Assembly (NCBI GenBank): GCA_028275265.1
Contig: JAPWUZ010000192.1
Span: 1 to 5,306 of the forward strand
DNA length: 5,306 bases
Direction: 5' to 3'
Source: Armatimonadota bacterium
GTDB lineage: Bacteria > Armatimonadota > HRBIN16
Shown here: in pieces, positions 1 to 5,306 of the stretch
Position numbering within the stretch: position 1 is the stretch's first letter
Layout of the letters: each line of letters begins with the position of its first letter
The notes under the pieces: generated by a model
Databases searched by the model: none
Told to the model about the DNA's origin: nothing
The model's input: the letters and a program-made list of their open reading frames with translations, nothing else
Position numbers and translations under genes: made by a program

Positions 1-749
1 GTCGCTGGAACTGGCTGAAGGCAAACTATCGCGGCAAGGTCGTGCCCTGTAGTTACGGGGTTATCTGGTGGGCTTTCTGCAGTGTGCTTTACGCGGAGCT
101 GGCGTGGGCGTCAGATTCCGAAACGCGTGCGCTGTCCATGGCGTTTTTGCTGGCGGCATTCGGCTTCGGGTTGCTGGGACTGATAGACGACCTGTGGGGT
201 AGCACAGAGTTCAAGGGCTTGAGGGGGCATCTGCGCGCCCTGCGGCGCGGTAAGGTAACGACAGGTCTGCTCAAAGCGGCGGGGGGTCTCGCTCTGGCGA
301 TGGTCATCGCTTCTCTGCTGGAGACTGGCTGGGCAGTGTTGCCGGGAGGACTGCTCATCGCGCTGACGGCAAACGCGATGAATCTGCTGGATATGCGCCC
401 GGGCAGGGCGGTTTCTGCGTTTCTGGTGCTGTCGGTTGTCGCGGTGGTTTACCTGTTACGCACTGAGCAGGCATTGACGGCGGCATTGCTGGGCTTTTTG
501 ATGGCGGCTGCGCTTTTGCTGCGCCGACGTGACGCCGCTGCCGAGGCGATGATGGGTGACGTCGGTTCGAACCTGCTGGGTGGGGTGCTGGGCGTCTCGC
601 TGGTGGCAGGTCTGCCGCTGTGGGCACAGGCGACCGTCTTGGTGCTGCTGGTGATTCTGCATGTCGCGGCGGAACGCATCTCGCTGAGCCGGTGGATAGA
701 GAACACCCCCTGGGCGCACCAGATAGACCGCTGGACGGGGGTTCGATAG
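1..749 (+). CDS. MraY/WecA-family (GT4-type) phospho-sugar transferase, 5'-truncated
   Basis: Integral membrane protein of the polyprenyl-phosphate sugar-1-phosphate transferase family, which moves a UDP-linked sugar phosphate onto a lipid carrier. The frame is open to the window edge (from base 3, beginning RWNWLKANYRG), so the true start lies upstream; the GTG at 42 is internal. The visible 248 residues contain about six to seven hydrophobic segments. Family motifs are present: IDDLWG (DD codons 186-191, the Mg-binding Asp pair), NLLDMRPGRA (381-410, matching the MraY NLTDGLDG loop with the key Asp kept) and GDVGSN (555-572, like MraY GDTGS). The tail ends in an amphipathic stretch, PWAHQIDRW, where MraY has its HHH loop. 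The NLxDxRPGR form marks it as a paralogous subfamily, not housekeeping MraY, and its sugar substrate cannot be told from sequence. Its stop is 19 bp from the convergent peptidase stop. Confidence 0.88.
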   Translation, partial: RWNWLKANYRGKVVPCSYGVIWWAFCSVLYAELAWASDSETRALSMAFLLAAFGFGLLGLIDDLWGSTEFKGLRGHLRALRRGKVTTGLLKAAGGLALAMVIASLLETGWAVLPGGLLIALTANAMNLLDMRPGRAVSAFLVLSVVAVVYLLRTEQALTAALLGFLMAAALLLRRRDAAAEAMMGDVGSNLLGGVLGVSLVAGLPLWAQATVLVLLVILHVAAERISLSRWIENTPWAHQIDRWTGVR

Positions 750-768
750 GGAGTTGTTCGTCTGCTTG

Positions 769-1671
769 CTAACGGTCAAGCACTCTGCGTACTCCCCAAA
801 GGATAGACCTGTAATAGGGGTCATCGATGCGCGTGATGTTGACGCCGATGCCGCCGGATGAATGGATGAAATGCTCCGCGTCGACAATCATCCCCACATG
901 CGTCACGGTACGCTGGTGGGGGTCGCTGCCTCCCGCGAAGAAGATAAGGTCGCCCGGCTGCGCTTCCGAAATGTCCACTTCCGTCGTTCGCGCAAACTCC
1001 GCCTGCAGGTCGGCATCTCGTGGTATCACCATTCCGCACATCCGATACACCAGTTGCACGAAGCCCGAGCAGTCCAGTCCGAAGGGCGAACTGCCACCCC
1101 ATAGATAGGGAACACCCAGCAACCGTCTGGCTGTGTATACCAGCGCATTTTGCCAGCCCATGCGCGGCACGCGGTAAGGCTCCGCGTTTTTGCCCTGCAG
1201 GATAACCGTCCCTTCCACACGCAGCGAGCCCGCGCGGCTTATCGCAACCCACTGCGGGGTCACGTCCTGCGCCGCCACCCAGCCCGTTCGCCCCTCCGGC
1301 AGAACGACCCGAAGCCAGTCCTCATACCACTCGTTTCCTTCCAACCATGCTCCCATAGGAGCAATCGTCCAGTGAGGAGCGTTGTGGTCGGGTTTCTCGC
1401 GCACAAACGCCCAGAGCGCGTTGACTCGATAAACCTGTCCGGGCGCAGGGTACTCCTCGCCGTCATCCAGCAGGCGTAACTGCTTCGCCCGTGCCCATCC
1501 CGTATATCCGTCGTCCGTCTGCACGTTCACCCAGTTTTGATCGGCGTCCGGCGCGCTGACCAGCAACAGGGTGTGTCCCAGCAGCGTCTGAGAGACCTGC
1601 TCGCTGTCGCCGTCGGGCTGGGCGTGCATTTTGACGACATTATGGGTGACAACCGCTCGGGGCAATTTCAT
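769..1671 (-). CDS. SH3b-SH3b-NlpC/P60 cysteine peptidase (YkfC-like gamma-D-glutamyl-diamino acid endopeptidase)
   Basis: Predicted cysteine peptidase cutting the gamma-D-Glu-diamino acid bond of peptidoglycan stem peptides. Of 300 residues, about 3-69 and 78-145 form two bacterial SH3 domains (each ends in a GWA/GWV element), and about 172-300 form the NlpC/P60 domain. The catalytic set is visible: Cys201 in LDCSGF, His258 in VTHVGM and His270 in FIHSSG. Tyr189 in PYLWGG sits 12 residues before the Cys, as in Bacillus YkfC, where it helps recognise the substrate. The domain order and PYLWGGSSPFGLDCSG signature match that family closely. No signal peptide is seen, which suits a role in recycling muropeptides inside the cell, though non-classical export is possible. 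The start is uncertain: ATG at 1671 directly abuts GGAGG, while TTG at 1665 (two codons shorter) has a normal 6-nt gap. It lies downstream of a terminator, so it probably has its own promoter, not identified. Confidence 0.93.
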   Translation of the reverse strand: MKLPRAVVTHNVVKMHAQPDGDSEQVSQTLLGHTLLLVSAPDADQNWVNVQTDDGYTGWARAKQLRLLDDGEEYPAPGQVYRVNALWAFVREKPDHNAPHWTIAPMGAWLEGNEWYEDWLRVVLPEGRTGWVAAQDVTPQWVAISRAGSLRVEGTVILQGKNAEPYRVPRMGWQNALVYTARRLLGVPYLWGGSSPFGLDCSGFVQLVYRMCGMVIPRDADLQAEFARTTEVDISEAQPGDLIFFAGGSDPHQRTVTHVGMIVDAEHFIHSSGGIGVNITRIDDPYYRSILWGVRRVLDR

Positions 1672-1676
1672 CCTCC
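1672..1676 (-). promoter_or_regulatory. Shine-Dalgarno GGAGG directly abutting the ATG of the NlpC/P60 gene
   Basis: On the minus strand the order is GGAGG, ATG (1671-1669), AAA, TTG (1665-1663). There is no gap between the SD and the ATG, which is too close for normal initiation, whereas the TTG is 6 nt away. No in-frame start lies further upstream before a TGA at 1704-1702. The SD therefore favours TTG at 1665, giving a 298-residue protein beginning with fMet-Pro-Arg. Confidence 0.6.
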
Positions 1677-1732
1677 GATTGCACCGAAAATACCGTACTT
1701 TTCACAGCTATCAGGCTTGCTCGAATATCCTA

Positions 1733-1761
1733 AGATAAAAATGGCTACGCGCCACGCAGCC
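1733..1761 (-). terminator. Intrinsic terminator downstream of the ceramidase-like gene
   Basis: Read on the minus strand, bases 1761-1743 form a 7-bp stem (GGCTGCG paired with CGCGTAGCC's complementary bases, including one G-T pair) with a 5-nt loop. It is followed at once by ATTTTTATCTT. It lies about 70 nt after the stop of the ceramidase-like gene and about 70 nt before the peptidase start, so it would separate the two transcripts. The stem is short and the call rests on reading the bases, not on a computed folding energy. Confidence 0.5.
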
Positions 1762-1769
1762 GATGCGGT

Positions 1770-1828
1770 GGGCAGGAGGGCGGAAGAGCCGGTGGAGAAC
1801 GTCGGGCGCCGCCGTCCTGCCCCTTTTT
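1770..1828 (+). terminator. Terminator-like hairpin with its T-run on the plus strand
   Basis: Arms at 1770-1783 and 1809-1822 pair over 13 of 14 positions (one G-G mismatch at 1778/1814) around a 25-nt loop. C and then five T (1824-1828) follow on the plus strand. Read on the minus strand, the same hairpin begins 8 nt after the ceramidase-like stop with an A-run before it and no T-run after it. It could stop antisense transcription, or protect the 3' end of the minus-strand mRNA. The long loop lowers confidence. Confidence 0.35.
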
Positions 1829-1830
1829 GC

Positions 1831-3405
1831 TTAGAACGCGAAGAAGTCACCGAGACGCTGTGCGAGGAACAGGTCGCCATCCACCACCAGCTGTCCGCTC
1901 ATGTACGCCTGTTCCGGTCCCATCCTGCCTTCCACCAGTGCGAGGAACGTCTGCGCATTGGTGGTAATGGTCACGTCTGCCTGCGCGCCGGATGCTCCGC
2001 GGCGGATGTTGCACTTGTTGTTGGCAATTTCGATCTCCCACACACCGCCGCCCTCTCCGGTAATCGTAATGCGATACAGCACTTTGGCACCGTATGCCCG
2101 TTCAGGGCGGAAGCGTGATGGCAGGTTGTCAAAGAAAGCAGCTACCGGCGAACTCGCTGCTCCCGCTACCGCAGGAGGCGACTGCTTCGCCATCGCGATG
2201 AGCGCGTCAGCAACCAGACGCCCTGCCTTCTCCCCAACGCTCATGCTGGTTTCGTAGCTATACAGCGACAGCCCATAATCCGCTTCAGACAGGATGTAAC
2301 CCAGCTCGTCGTTTGCCAGACCGATGACCAGCTTCGGGTTCCCCTTCATGTGTCGCTTTATCTGGAAGCCGATATTCGGCAGTGCCTCGCCGGGCACGGT
2401 GACCAGCTCCGCCGGTCCCAGCGTCACGTGCATCACTTCGGTAACGACCTCATCGGTTTGCAATACGGGCTCGGGGAACAGTCCCGCTTTCGCTGCCTGT
2501 TTGAACCGCTCGTTATCGACCGGGATAGTGATTTCGGCGCGCTGTATAGCAAGGGGTGCCTCTTTCAGCTCGGTGGCATTCTTCAGCGCGTTCAGAGCGG
2601 CCTGCCCCAGCGTGTTGCCTACCCGCTCACATTCCTTCCAGTCGTTGCCGGGTGAGTCGACGGTGACCATGCCGCCCTGCGCACCGTTCAGGAACAGGGC
2701 GATACCACCCTCTGCGCCCTCGATGGTCTGGCGCATATAGTGCACGATGTCGGAGGTGAGCGAGCGGATGTTCATCAGTTCGGGGTGTACCGCGTAGTTC
2801 ACCACGGTGGCGATGGTCTTGTTATCGCTGGCGCTTCGCAGCTGCAACACCGCAACGGAGGTGTCCAGTATCTCCGCCACGCGCGTATTACGCGAAACAC
2901 CCGTCACGCCCTCCGCACTGGCAACACGCAGCACCGCCGGTTGCAGATTCTTTGCCGCCTCTTCGATGGCGTCTGCCACTTTCTGCTTCATCTGGGCGTA
3001 CCACTCCTTATCCACACCCGACACGCCCTGCTCTGGCTGTCCCCACAGACCGATGCTGTCAGGGCCACTGTGCGTATGGGTCGCCGCGATGATGATATTG
3101 GTTGCCGGTACAGAGGCCACTTTGCTGCGTATGTCCTGCACTGCGGGATACAGCAATCCAATCAGGTCGCAGGAGACGATTGCCATTTTTGTCTCCCCTG
3201 CCTGAATCACCACCGCACTGGCATACACATCATCATGGACCTCTTCCGCACGGCGGTTGGCGCCGTAGCCAGCCAGATACGGCAGTTTCTCCGGGGTTAT
3301 CTTTACGCGAGCGGCACCTGCCTGAAGGCTCTGTGACCATGCGATAGACAGGGGCAACACCATAAACAGGATGGCGGTCGTGAACGCTGGCGTCAAACGG
3401 AACAT
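1831..3405 (-). CDS. Secreted neutral/alkaline-ceramidase-like metalloprotein with C-terminal SCP2 domain
   Basis: 524 residues. Residues 1 to about 25 form a signal peptide (MFRLTPAF then a hydrophobic core ending near AWSQS). Residues about 27-405 resemble the N-terminal domain of neutral/alkaline ceramidases, zinc amidases that split ceramide into sphingosine and fatty acid. By motif comparison, all four zinc ligands are present: His110 in ATHTHSG, His207 in YAVHPE, Glu340 in VPGE and Tyr370 in NDELGYI; conserved His112 is also kept. The GDVSPN motif carrying the ceramidase nucleophile Ser is replaced by NGAQGGMV (240-247), with no Ser. The C-terminal ceramidase domain is absent. Instead, after an Ala/Pro/Ser linker, residues about 419-524 match an SCP2 sterol-carrier/lipid-binding domain (FLALVEGRM, AYMSGQLVVDGD, then a closing hydrophobic helix). 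True ceramidase activity is doubtful; a related secreted hydrolase on a lipid-like substrate is more likely. The ATG at 3405 has AAGGAG (3415-3420) 9 nt upstream. The gene lies 102 bp after the beta-helix gene and may share its transcript. Confidence 0.88.
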   Translation of the reverse strand: MFRLTPAFTTAILFMVLPLSIAWSQSLQAGAARVKITPEKLPYLAGYGANRRAEEVHDDVYASAVVIQAGETKMAIVSCDLIGLLYPAVQDIRSKVASVPATNIIIAATHTHSGPDSIGLWGQPEQGVSGVDKEWYAQMKQKVADAIEEAAKNLQPAVLRVASAEGVTGVSRNTRVAEILDTSVAVLQLRSASDNKTIATVVNYAVHPELMNIRSLTSDIVHYMRQTIEGAEGGIALFLNGAQGGMVTVDSPGNDWKECERVGNTLGQAALNALKNATELKEAPLAIQRAEITIPVDNERFKQAAKAGLFPEPVLQTDEVVTEVMHVTLGPAELVTVPGEALPNIGFQIKRHMKGNPKLVIGLANDELGYILSEADYGLSLYSYETSMSVGEKAGRLVADALIAMAKQSPPAVAGAASSPVAAFFDNLPSRFRPERAYGAKVLYRITITGEGGGVWEIEIANNKCNIRRGASGAQADVTITTNAQTFLALVEGRMGPEQAYMSGQLVVDGDLFLAQRLGDFFAF

Positions 3406-3507
3406 GGGTGCATACTCCTTCCCTTCCTCGTCGTAATATTTGCGAATAATCTATTCTGCAGTGCGGTCTGGATTCCTGCCGAAGGCATTGCCATCGCGAA
3501 GGACACC
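3406..3507 (-). promoter_or_regulatory. AT-rich upstream region of the ceramidase-like gene with a small dyad
   Basis: This 102-bp gap is much more AT-rich than its surroundings near 3434-3456. It contains the inverted repeat GAATA-ATC-TATTC (3444-3456), flanked by TGC and GCA with one bulged base. On the minus strand a weak -10-like TATTAC lies just downstream of the dyad, but no good -35 is seen. The patch may hold a promoter with an operator for the ceramidase-like gene. I see no convincing terminator for the upstream gene here, so read-through is equally possible. Confidence 0.25.
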
Positions 3508-4791
3508 CTACCGCGATGTTGTGCCGACATTGCCGCTGACCTGCACCGCTCTGGCAGAGCGGTTCGTGATGCGCACCTCACCCGTGACCACGTTGTCGGT
3601 CACGACGGCGCGGATTATCCCCTCGCCGATTTCCACCTGCGGACGGTCGCTGCGGAATTCACAACCCCGCACCAGCACCGTGCCGCCGCGCGCCTGAATC
3701 GCGGCGCGTCCCTCCTTGTCCTTGTCCCACTGCATAAAGGTGCAGTCGGAGAAGCCCACCGTACCGCTGCCCTCGATGACCGCAATCTGCTTGTTAGGTC
3801 CCCAGTAGGCGCAGTTGACGAAGCGCACCGTACCCGAGTGGGTGGGGGCGACGCGCACCATGGTGGGGTCGCTTCCCCGAAAAGAGACGAACTCGCCGTT
3901 GGTAATCAGCACCCCCATCGGCGCGGTCTGCTCCACCAGCACCGCCACCAGACAGTCGTCCGCCCCGATGCCCAGAAAATTGCCGTTGCACACCCCTGCT
4001 TTCGTCTGGGTGAATCGGTAGCCCACCTTGTAGCCATAGCAGAAGGTATTCAGCACATACTGCCAGTCGCTGCGCCCGAAGATGAAAGCCTCGCCGTTTT
4101 CCATCTGCCACTCGAAGAGTTTAGGCTTCATGCTGAACCATGGGTTAAAGTGCACGTTCTCGATGCGTCCGATGTCGTATATCTGGTCTACCAGTACTCC
4201 CCGGCGTAGGGGCTGTCCGTGCACGTTGCGTATCAGGTGGCGCTCGTTCTGGGTGGCGTCGATGCCGTTATAGGGGTTCAGCATCTCCACATCTAGCACG
4301 GCGGGATTTTTGCCGCGCATGGCGATTGCCCACGGGTATGGAGTGGGCACATCATCAGTCTTCTGGTCGGGGTAGTATAGCACCACGCCCTTCAGGGTGC
4401 TGTTGGTGTTCAGGGTGATGAATGGGGCGCCGTCCTCACTGCCCGCGCCCTCCGTGATGAGAAAGGTCGTACCGTCATCGGTGGGTTTGGGCAACCCTGC
4501 ATCGCGGATGCCGTTGTGCGCGGGCACCGACTCCCACACGCCCTTCAGGGTGACGCCGTTCGGTACCACCAGATGCCCTTTGAACAGGTAATTTCCACGT
4601 GGGGCGTACACCACGCCGCCACCCGCCTTGCCCGCCTCGTCCAGCGCGCGTTGAAAGGCTGCGGTATCATCGGTTTTGCCGTCGCCCTTCGCGCCGAAAT
4701 CGCGCACATTGTACACATCACGCTCTGCCATCGCAGGTATACCTCCTGTGAGCAAGATGACGGACATCGCTACCAGAAACCATCGTTTCAC
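3508..4791 (-). CDS. Secreted right-handed parallel beta-helix protein, pectate lyase/GH28-like superfamily
   Basis: 427 residues from GTG at 4791. Residues 1-22 are a classic signal peptide (MKRWFLVAM, hydrophobic core, cleavage after AMA), so the protein is exported. Mature residues 25-48 carry VYNVRDFGAKGDGKTDDTAA, the N-terminal hallmark of the Pectate_lyase_3/GH28-related fold, followed by GGGVVYAPRGNYL and successive beta-helix rungs to the C-terminus. Three rungs repeat the pattern GTV-x4-C-x-[FY] with Cys327, Cys350 and Cys377. The family includes polysaccharide lyases and hydrolases acting on pectin-like and other glycans, as well as non-catalytic helices. I cannot point to a definite catalytic Asp or Lys set, so the substrate is unknown. 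The GTG start is chosen because GGAGGT lies 6 nt upstream and it begins the signal peptide; extending upstream adds a Pro/Arg-rich stretch and runs into the hairpin at 4865-4895. The ceramidase-like gene follows 102 bp later on the same strand. Confidence 0.87.
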   Translation of the reverse strand: MKRWFLVAMSVILLTGGIPAMAERDVYNVRDFGAKGDGKTDDTAAFQRALDEAGKAGGGVVYAPRGNYLFKGHLVVPNGVTLKGVWESVPAHNGIRDAGLPKPTDDGTTFLITEGAGSEDGAPFITLNTNSTLKGVVLYYPDQKTDDVPTPYPWAIAMRGKNPAVLDVEMLNPYNGIDATQNERHLIRNVHGQPLRRGVLVDQIYDIGRIENVHFNPWFSMKPKLFEWQMENGEAFIFGRSDWQYVLNTFCYGYKVGYRFTQTKAGVCNGNFLGIGADDCLVAVLVEQTAPMGVLITNGEFVSFRGSDPTMVRVAPTHSGTVRFVNCAYWGPNKQIAVIEGSGTVGFSDCTFMQWDKDKEGRAAIQARGGTVLVRGCEFRSDRPQVEIGEGIIRAVVTDNVVTGEVRITNRSARAVQVSGNVGTTSR

Positions 4792-4797
4792 CGCTAC

Positions 4798-4803
4798 ACC
4801 TCC
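4798..4803 (-). promoter_or_regulatory. Shine-Dalgarno GGAGGT deciding the GTG start of the beta-helix gene
   Basis: GGAGGT (minus strand, 4803-4798) is 6 nt before GTG at 4791, whose product begins directly with Lys-Arg and a hydrophobic signal-peptide core. This fixes the start at 4791; the frame also stays open to an upstream TTG at 4863, which has nothing to recommend it. Confidence 0.8.
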
Positions 4804-4855
4804 GAGTTCTTTTCTCTGGCGGGGAGATTCGGCAGGCAGTGGGGAGCGTCCTTGT

Positions 4856-4895
4856 GGCAACAAACGGTCGCGCAGGAGCCACTCCTGCGCGACCG
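4856..4895 (-). terminator. Strong intrinsic terminator after the H-X9-DG gene
   Basis: Arms at 4865-4878 and 4882-4895 are perfectly complementary over 14 bp with a 3-nt loop. In the minus direction the stem is followed by TTTGTTG (4864-4858), a modest T-rich tract. It starts 19 nt after the stop of the H-X9-DG gene and ends about 60 nt before the beta-helix SD, so it probably ends the upstream transcript. The broken T-run suggests incomplete termination. Confidence 0.6.
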
Positions 4896-4914
4896 GGGTT
4901 TACTGCTTAAGCCA

Positions 4915-5306
4915 CTACGGGCAGACTACCCGACCCTGCGGATAGGTGTAAATGCCCATCTGCTCGTAGTCGCAAATGACCTGATTCTGAGACTTGCGCG
5001 TGCCGTCCGGGTTGACAGGGTTGGGGTCGCGGTAGTACTTCGCGTGTCCGTCGGCAAAAACCCAGTTGCGCCCGCCCATGTGTCGCTGTCCTTGGGGCCA
5101 GCGTCCGGTCGGCGAACCGTTGTCATAGCCGGGCGCGATGTACCAACCGTAACCTACCGTGCCATCGGAGAGGGTCTTGGAACCGGTGTCCGTCAAGTAG
5201 AAGGTCTGCGCCGGGAACTGGATGGATGCCATGGGAACGATTCGGCATCCCCCCATCCCGTTGTAGCCGCTGTTGAGGTAGTAGTTGCCCGCATAGGAGA
5301 GGGGAA
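4915..5306 (-). CDS. H-X9-DG prepilin-like protein (DUF1559-type pseudopilin), N-terminus outside the window
   Basis: Only the C-terminal 129 or so residues are visible; the frame is open to the window edge (reading from 5304, beginning PLSYAGNYYLNSGYNG), so the ATG at 5256 is internal. The diagnostic element is HMGGRNWVFADG, His then exactly nine residues then Asp-Gly (5047-5082). This is the H-X9-DG signature found near the C-terminus of prepilin-type proteins that normally begin with a type IV pilin methylation motif and one N-terminal helix. The preceding PAQTFYLTDTG stretch and the following HAKYY also fit. Such proteins occur in large paralogous families in Planctomycetota, Verrucomicrobiota, Lentisphaerota and Armatimonadota; their function is largely unknown, presumably surface or secretion-system associated. 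The region past the motif is Asn/Pro/Gln-rich and holds two Cys. The N-terminal prepilin motif itself cannot be checked here. A strong hairpin follows the stop. Confidence 0.85.
   Translation of the reverse strand, partial: PLSYAGNYYLNSGYNGMGGCRIVPMASIQFPAQTFYLTDTGSKTLSDGTVGYGWYIAPGYDNGSPTGRWPQGQRHMGGRNWVFADGHAKYYRDPNPVNPDGTRKSQNQVICDYEQMGIYTYPQGRVVCP

Noticed and set aside
764..781. GCTTG/CAAGC inverted repeat in the convergent gap
   Set aside because: The stem is only 5 bp with an 8-nt loop and no T-run on either strand, so it is too weak to call a terminator.
1537..2118. Plus-strand open frame of 193 codons
   Set aside because: It crosses the peptidase 5' end, the hairpin-rich gap and the ceramidase 3' end, has no SD, and its product is His/Arg/Cys-rich without any domain. 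It is a shadow of the GC-rich minus-strand genes.
2740..3336. Plus-strand open frame of 198 codons
   Set aside because: It lies wholly antisense to the ceramidase-like gene, has a His/Arg-rich composition and shows no motif or SD.
1831..3405. Naming the gene as a true neutral ceramidase
   Set aside because: The catalytic Ser motif and the usual C-terminal domain are missing, so only a ceramidase-like call is supported.
3393..3413. Six-codon ORF (MHPCSV) overlapping the ceramidase start out of frame
   Set aside because: Its ATG is one base from the AAGGAG, too close to initiate, so the SD more likely serves the ceramidase ATG at 3405.
4792..4863. N-terminal extension of the beta-helix gene to TTG at 4863
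   Set aside because: It would place a Pro/Arg-rich tail before the signal peptide, lacks an SD, and starts at the edge of the terminator hairpin. GTG at 4791 has a well-placed SD.
1..5306. CRISPR arrays, tRNA/rRNA genes, insertion sequences, phage or defence genes
   Set aside because: No spaced direct repeats, no cloverleaf or rRNA-like sequence, and no transposase, integrase or defence-protein motifs were seen on either strand.

Overview
This is a moderately GC-rich bacterial window with tightly packed genes and clear GGAGG-type ribosome binding sites. It holds three complete genes and two that run off the window edges. The lineage is an inference. An H-X9-DG prepilin-like protein, secreted beta-helix and ceramidase-like enzymes, and an MraY-like transferase of the NLxDxRPGR type together fit Armatimonadota best. 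Planctomycetota and other PVC-type bacteria are the main alternatives. There is no 16S rRNA or other phylogenetic marker to settle it.

Layout, left to right. (1) Plus strand, 1-749: the C-terminal part of a polytopic MraY/WecA-family phospho-sugar transferase. (2) Minus strand, 769-1671: a YkfC-like peptidase with two SH3b domains and an NlpC/P60 domain, convergent with gene 1. (3) 1672-1830: an intergenic region with two hairpins facing opposite ways, one a terminator for the upstream minus-strand gene and one with its T-run on the plus strand. (4) Minus strand, 1831-3405: a secreted neutral/alkaline-ceramidase-like metalloprotein whose C-terminus is an SCP2 lipid-binding domain. (5) 3406-3507: a short AT-rich spacer with a small dyad. 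(6) Minus strand, 3508-4791: a secreted right-handed beta-helix protein of the pectate-lyase/GH28 superfamily. (7) 4792-4914: a spacer with a perfect 14-bp hairpin that probably ends the upstream transcript. (8) Minus strand, 4915-5306: the C-terminal part of an H-X9-DG prepilin-like protein.

Functionally there are two themes. Genes 1 and 2 are envelope genes: lipid-linked glycan synthesis and peptidoglycan-peptide cleavage. The other three minus-strand genes encode exported or surface proteins. The beta-helix and ceramidase-like genes are only 102 bp apart in the same direction and may be co-transcribed, but nothing in the sequence proves a shared pathway. The most unusual item is the ceramidase-SCP2 fusion: it keeps all four expected zinc ligands but lacks the catalytic serine motif of true neutral ceramidases. 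I see no mobile element, CRISPR array, tRNA or rRNA, and no convincing new multi-gene system.
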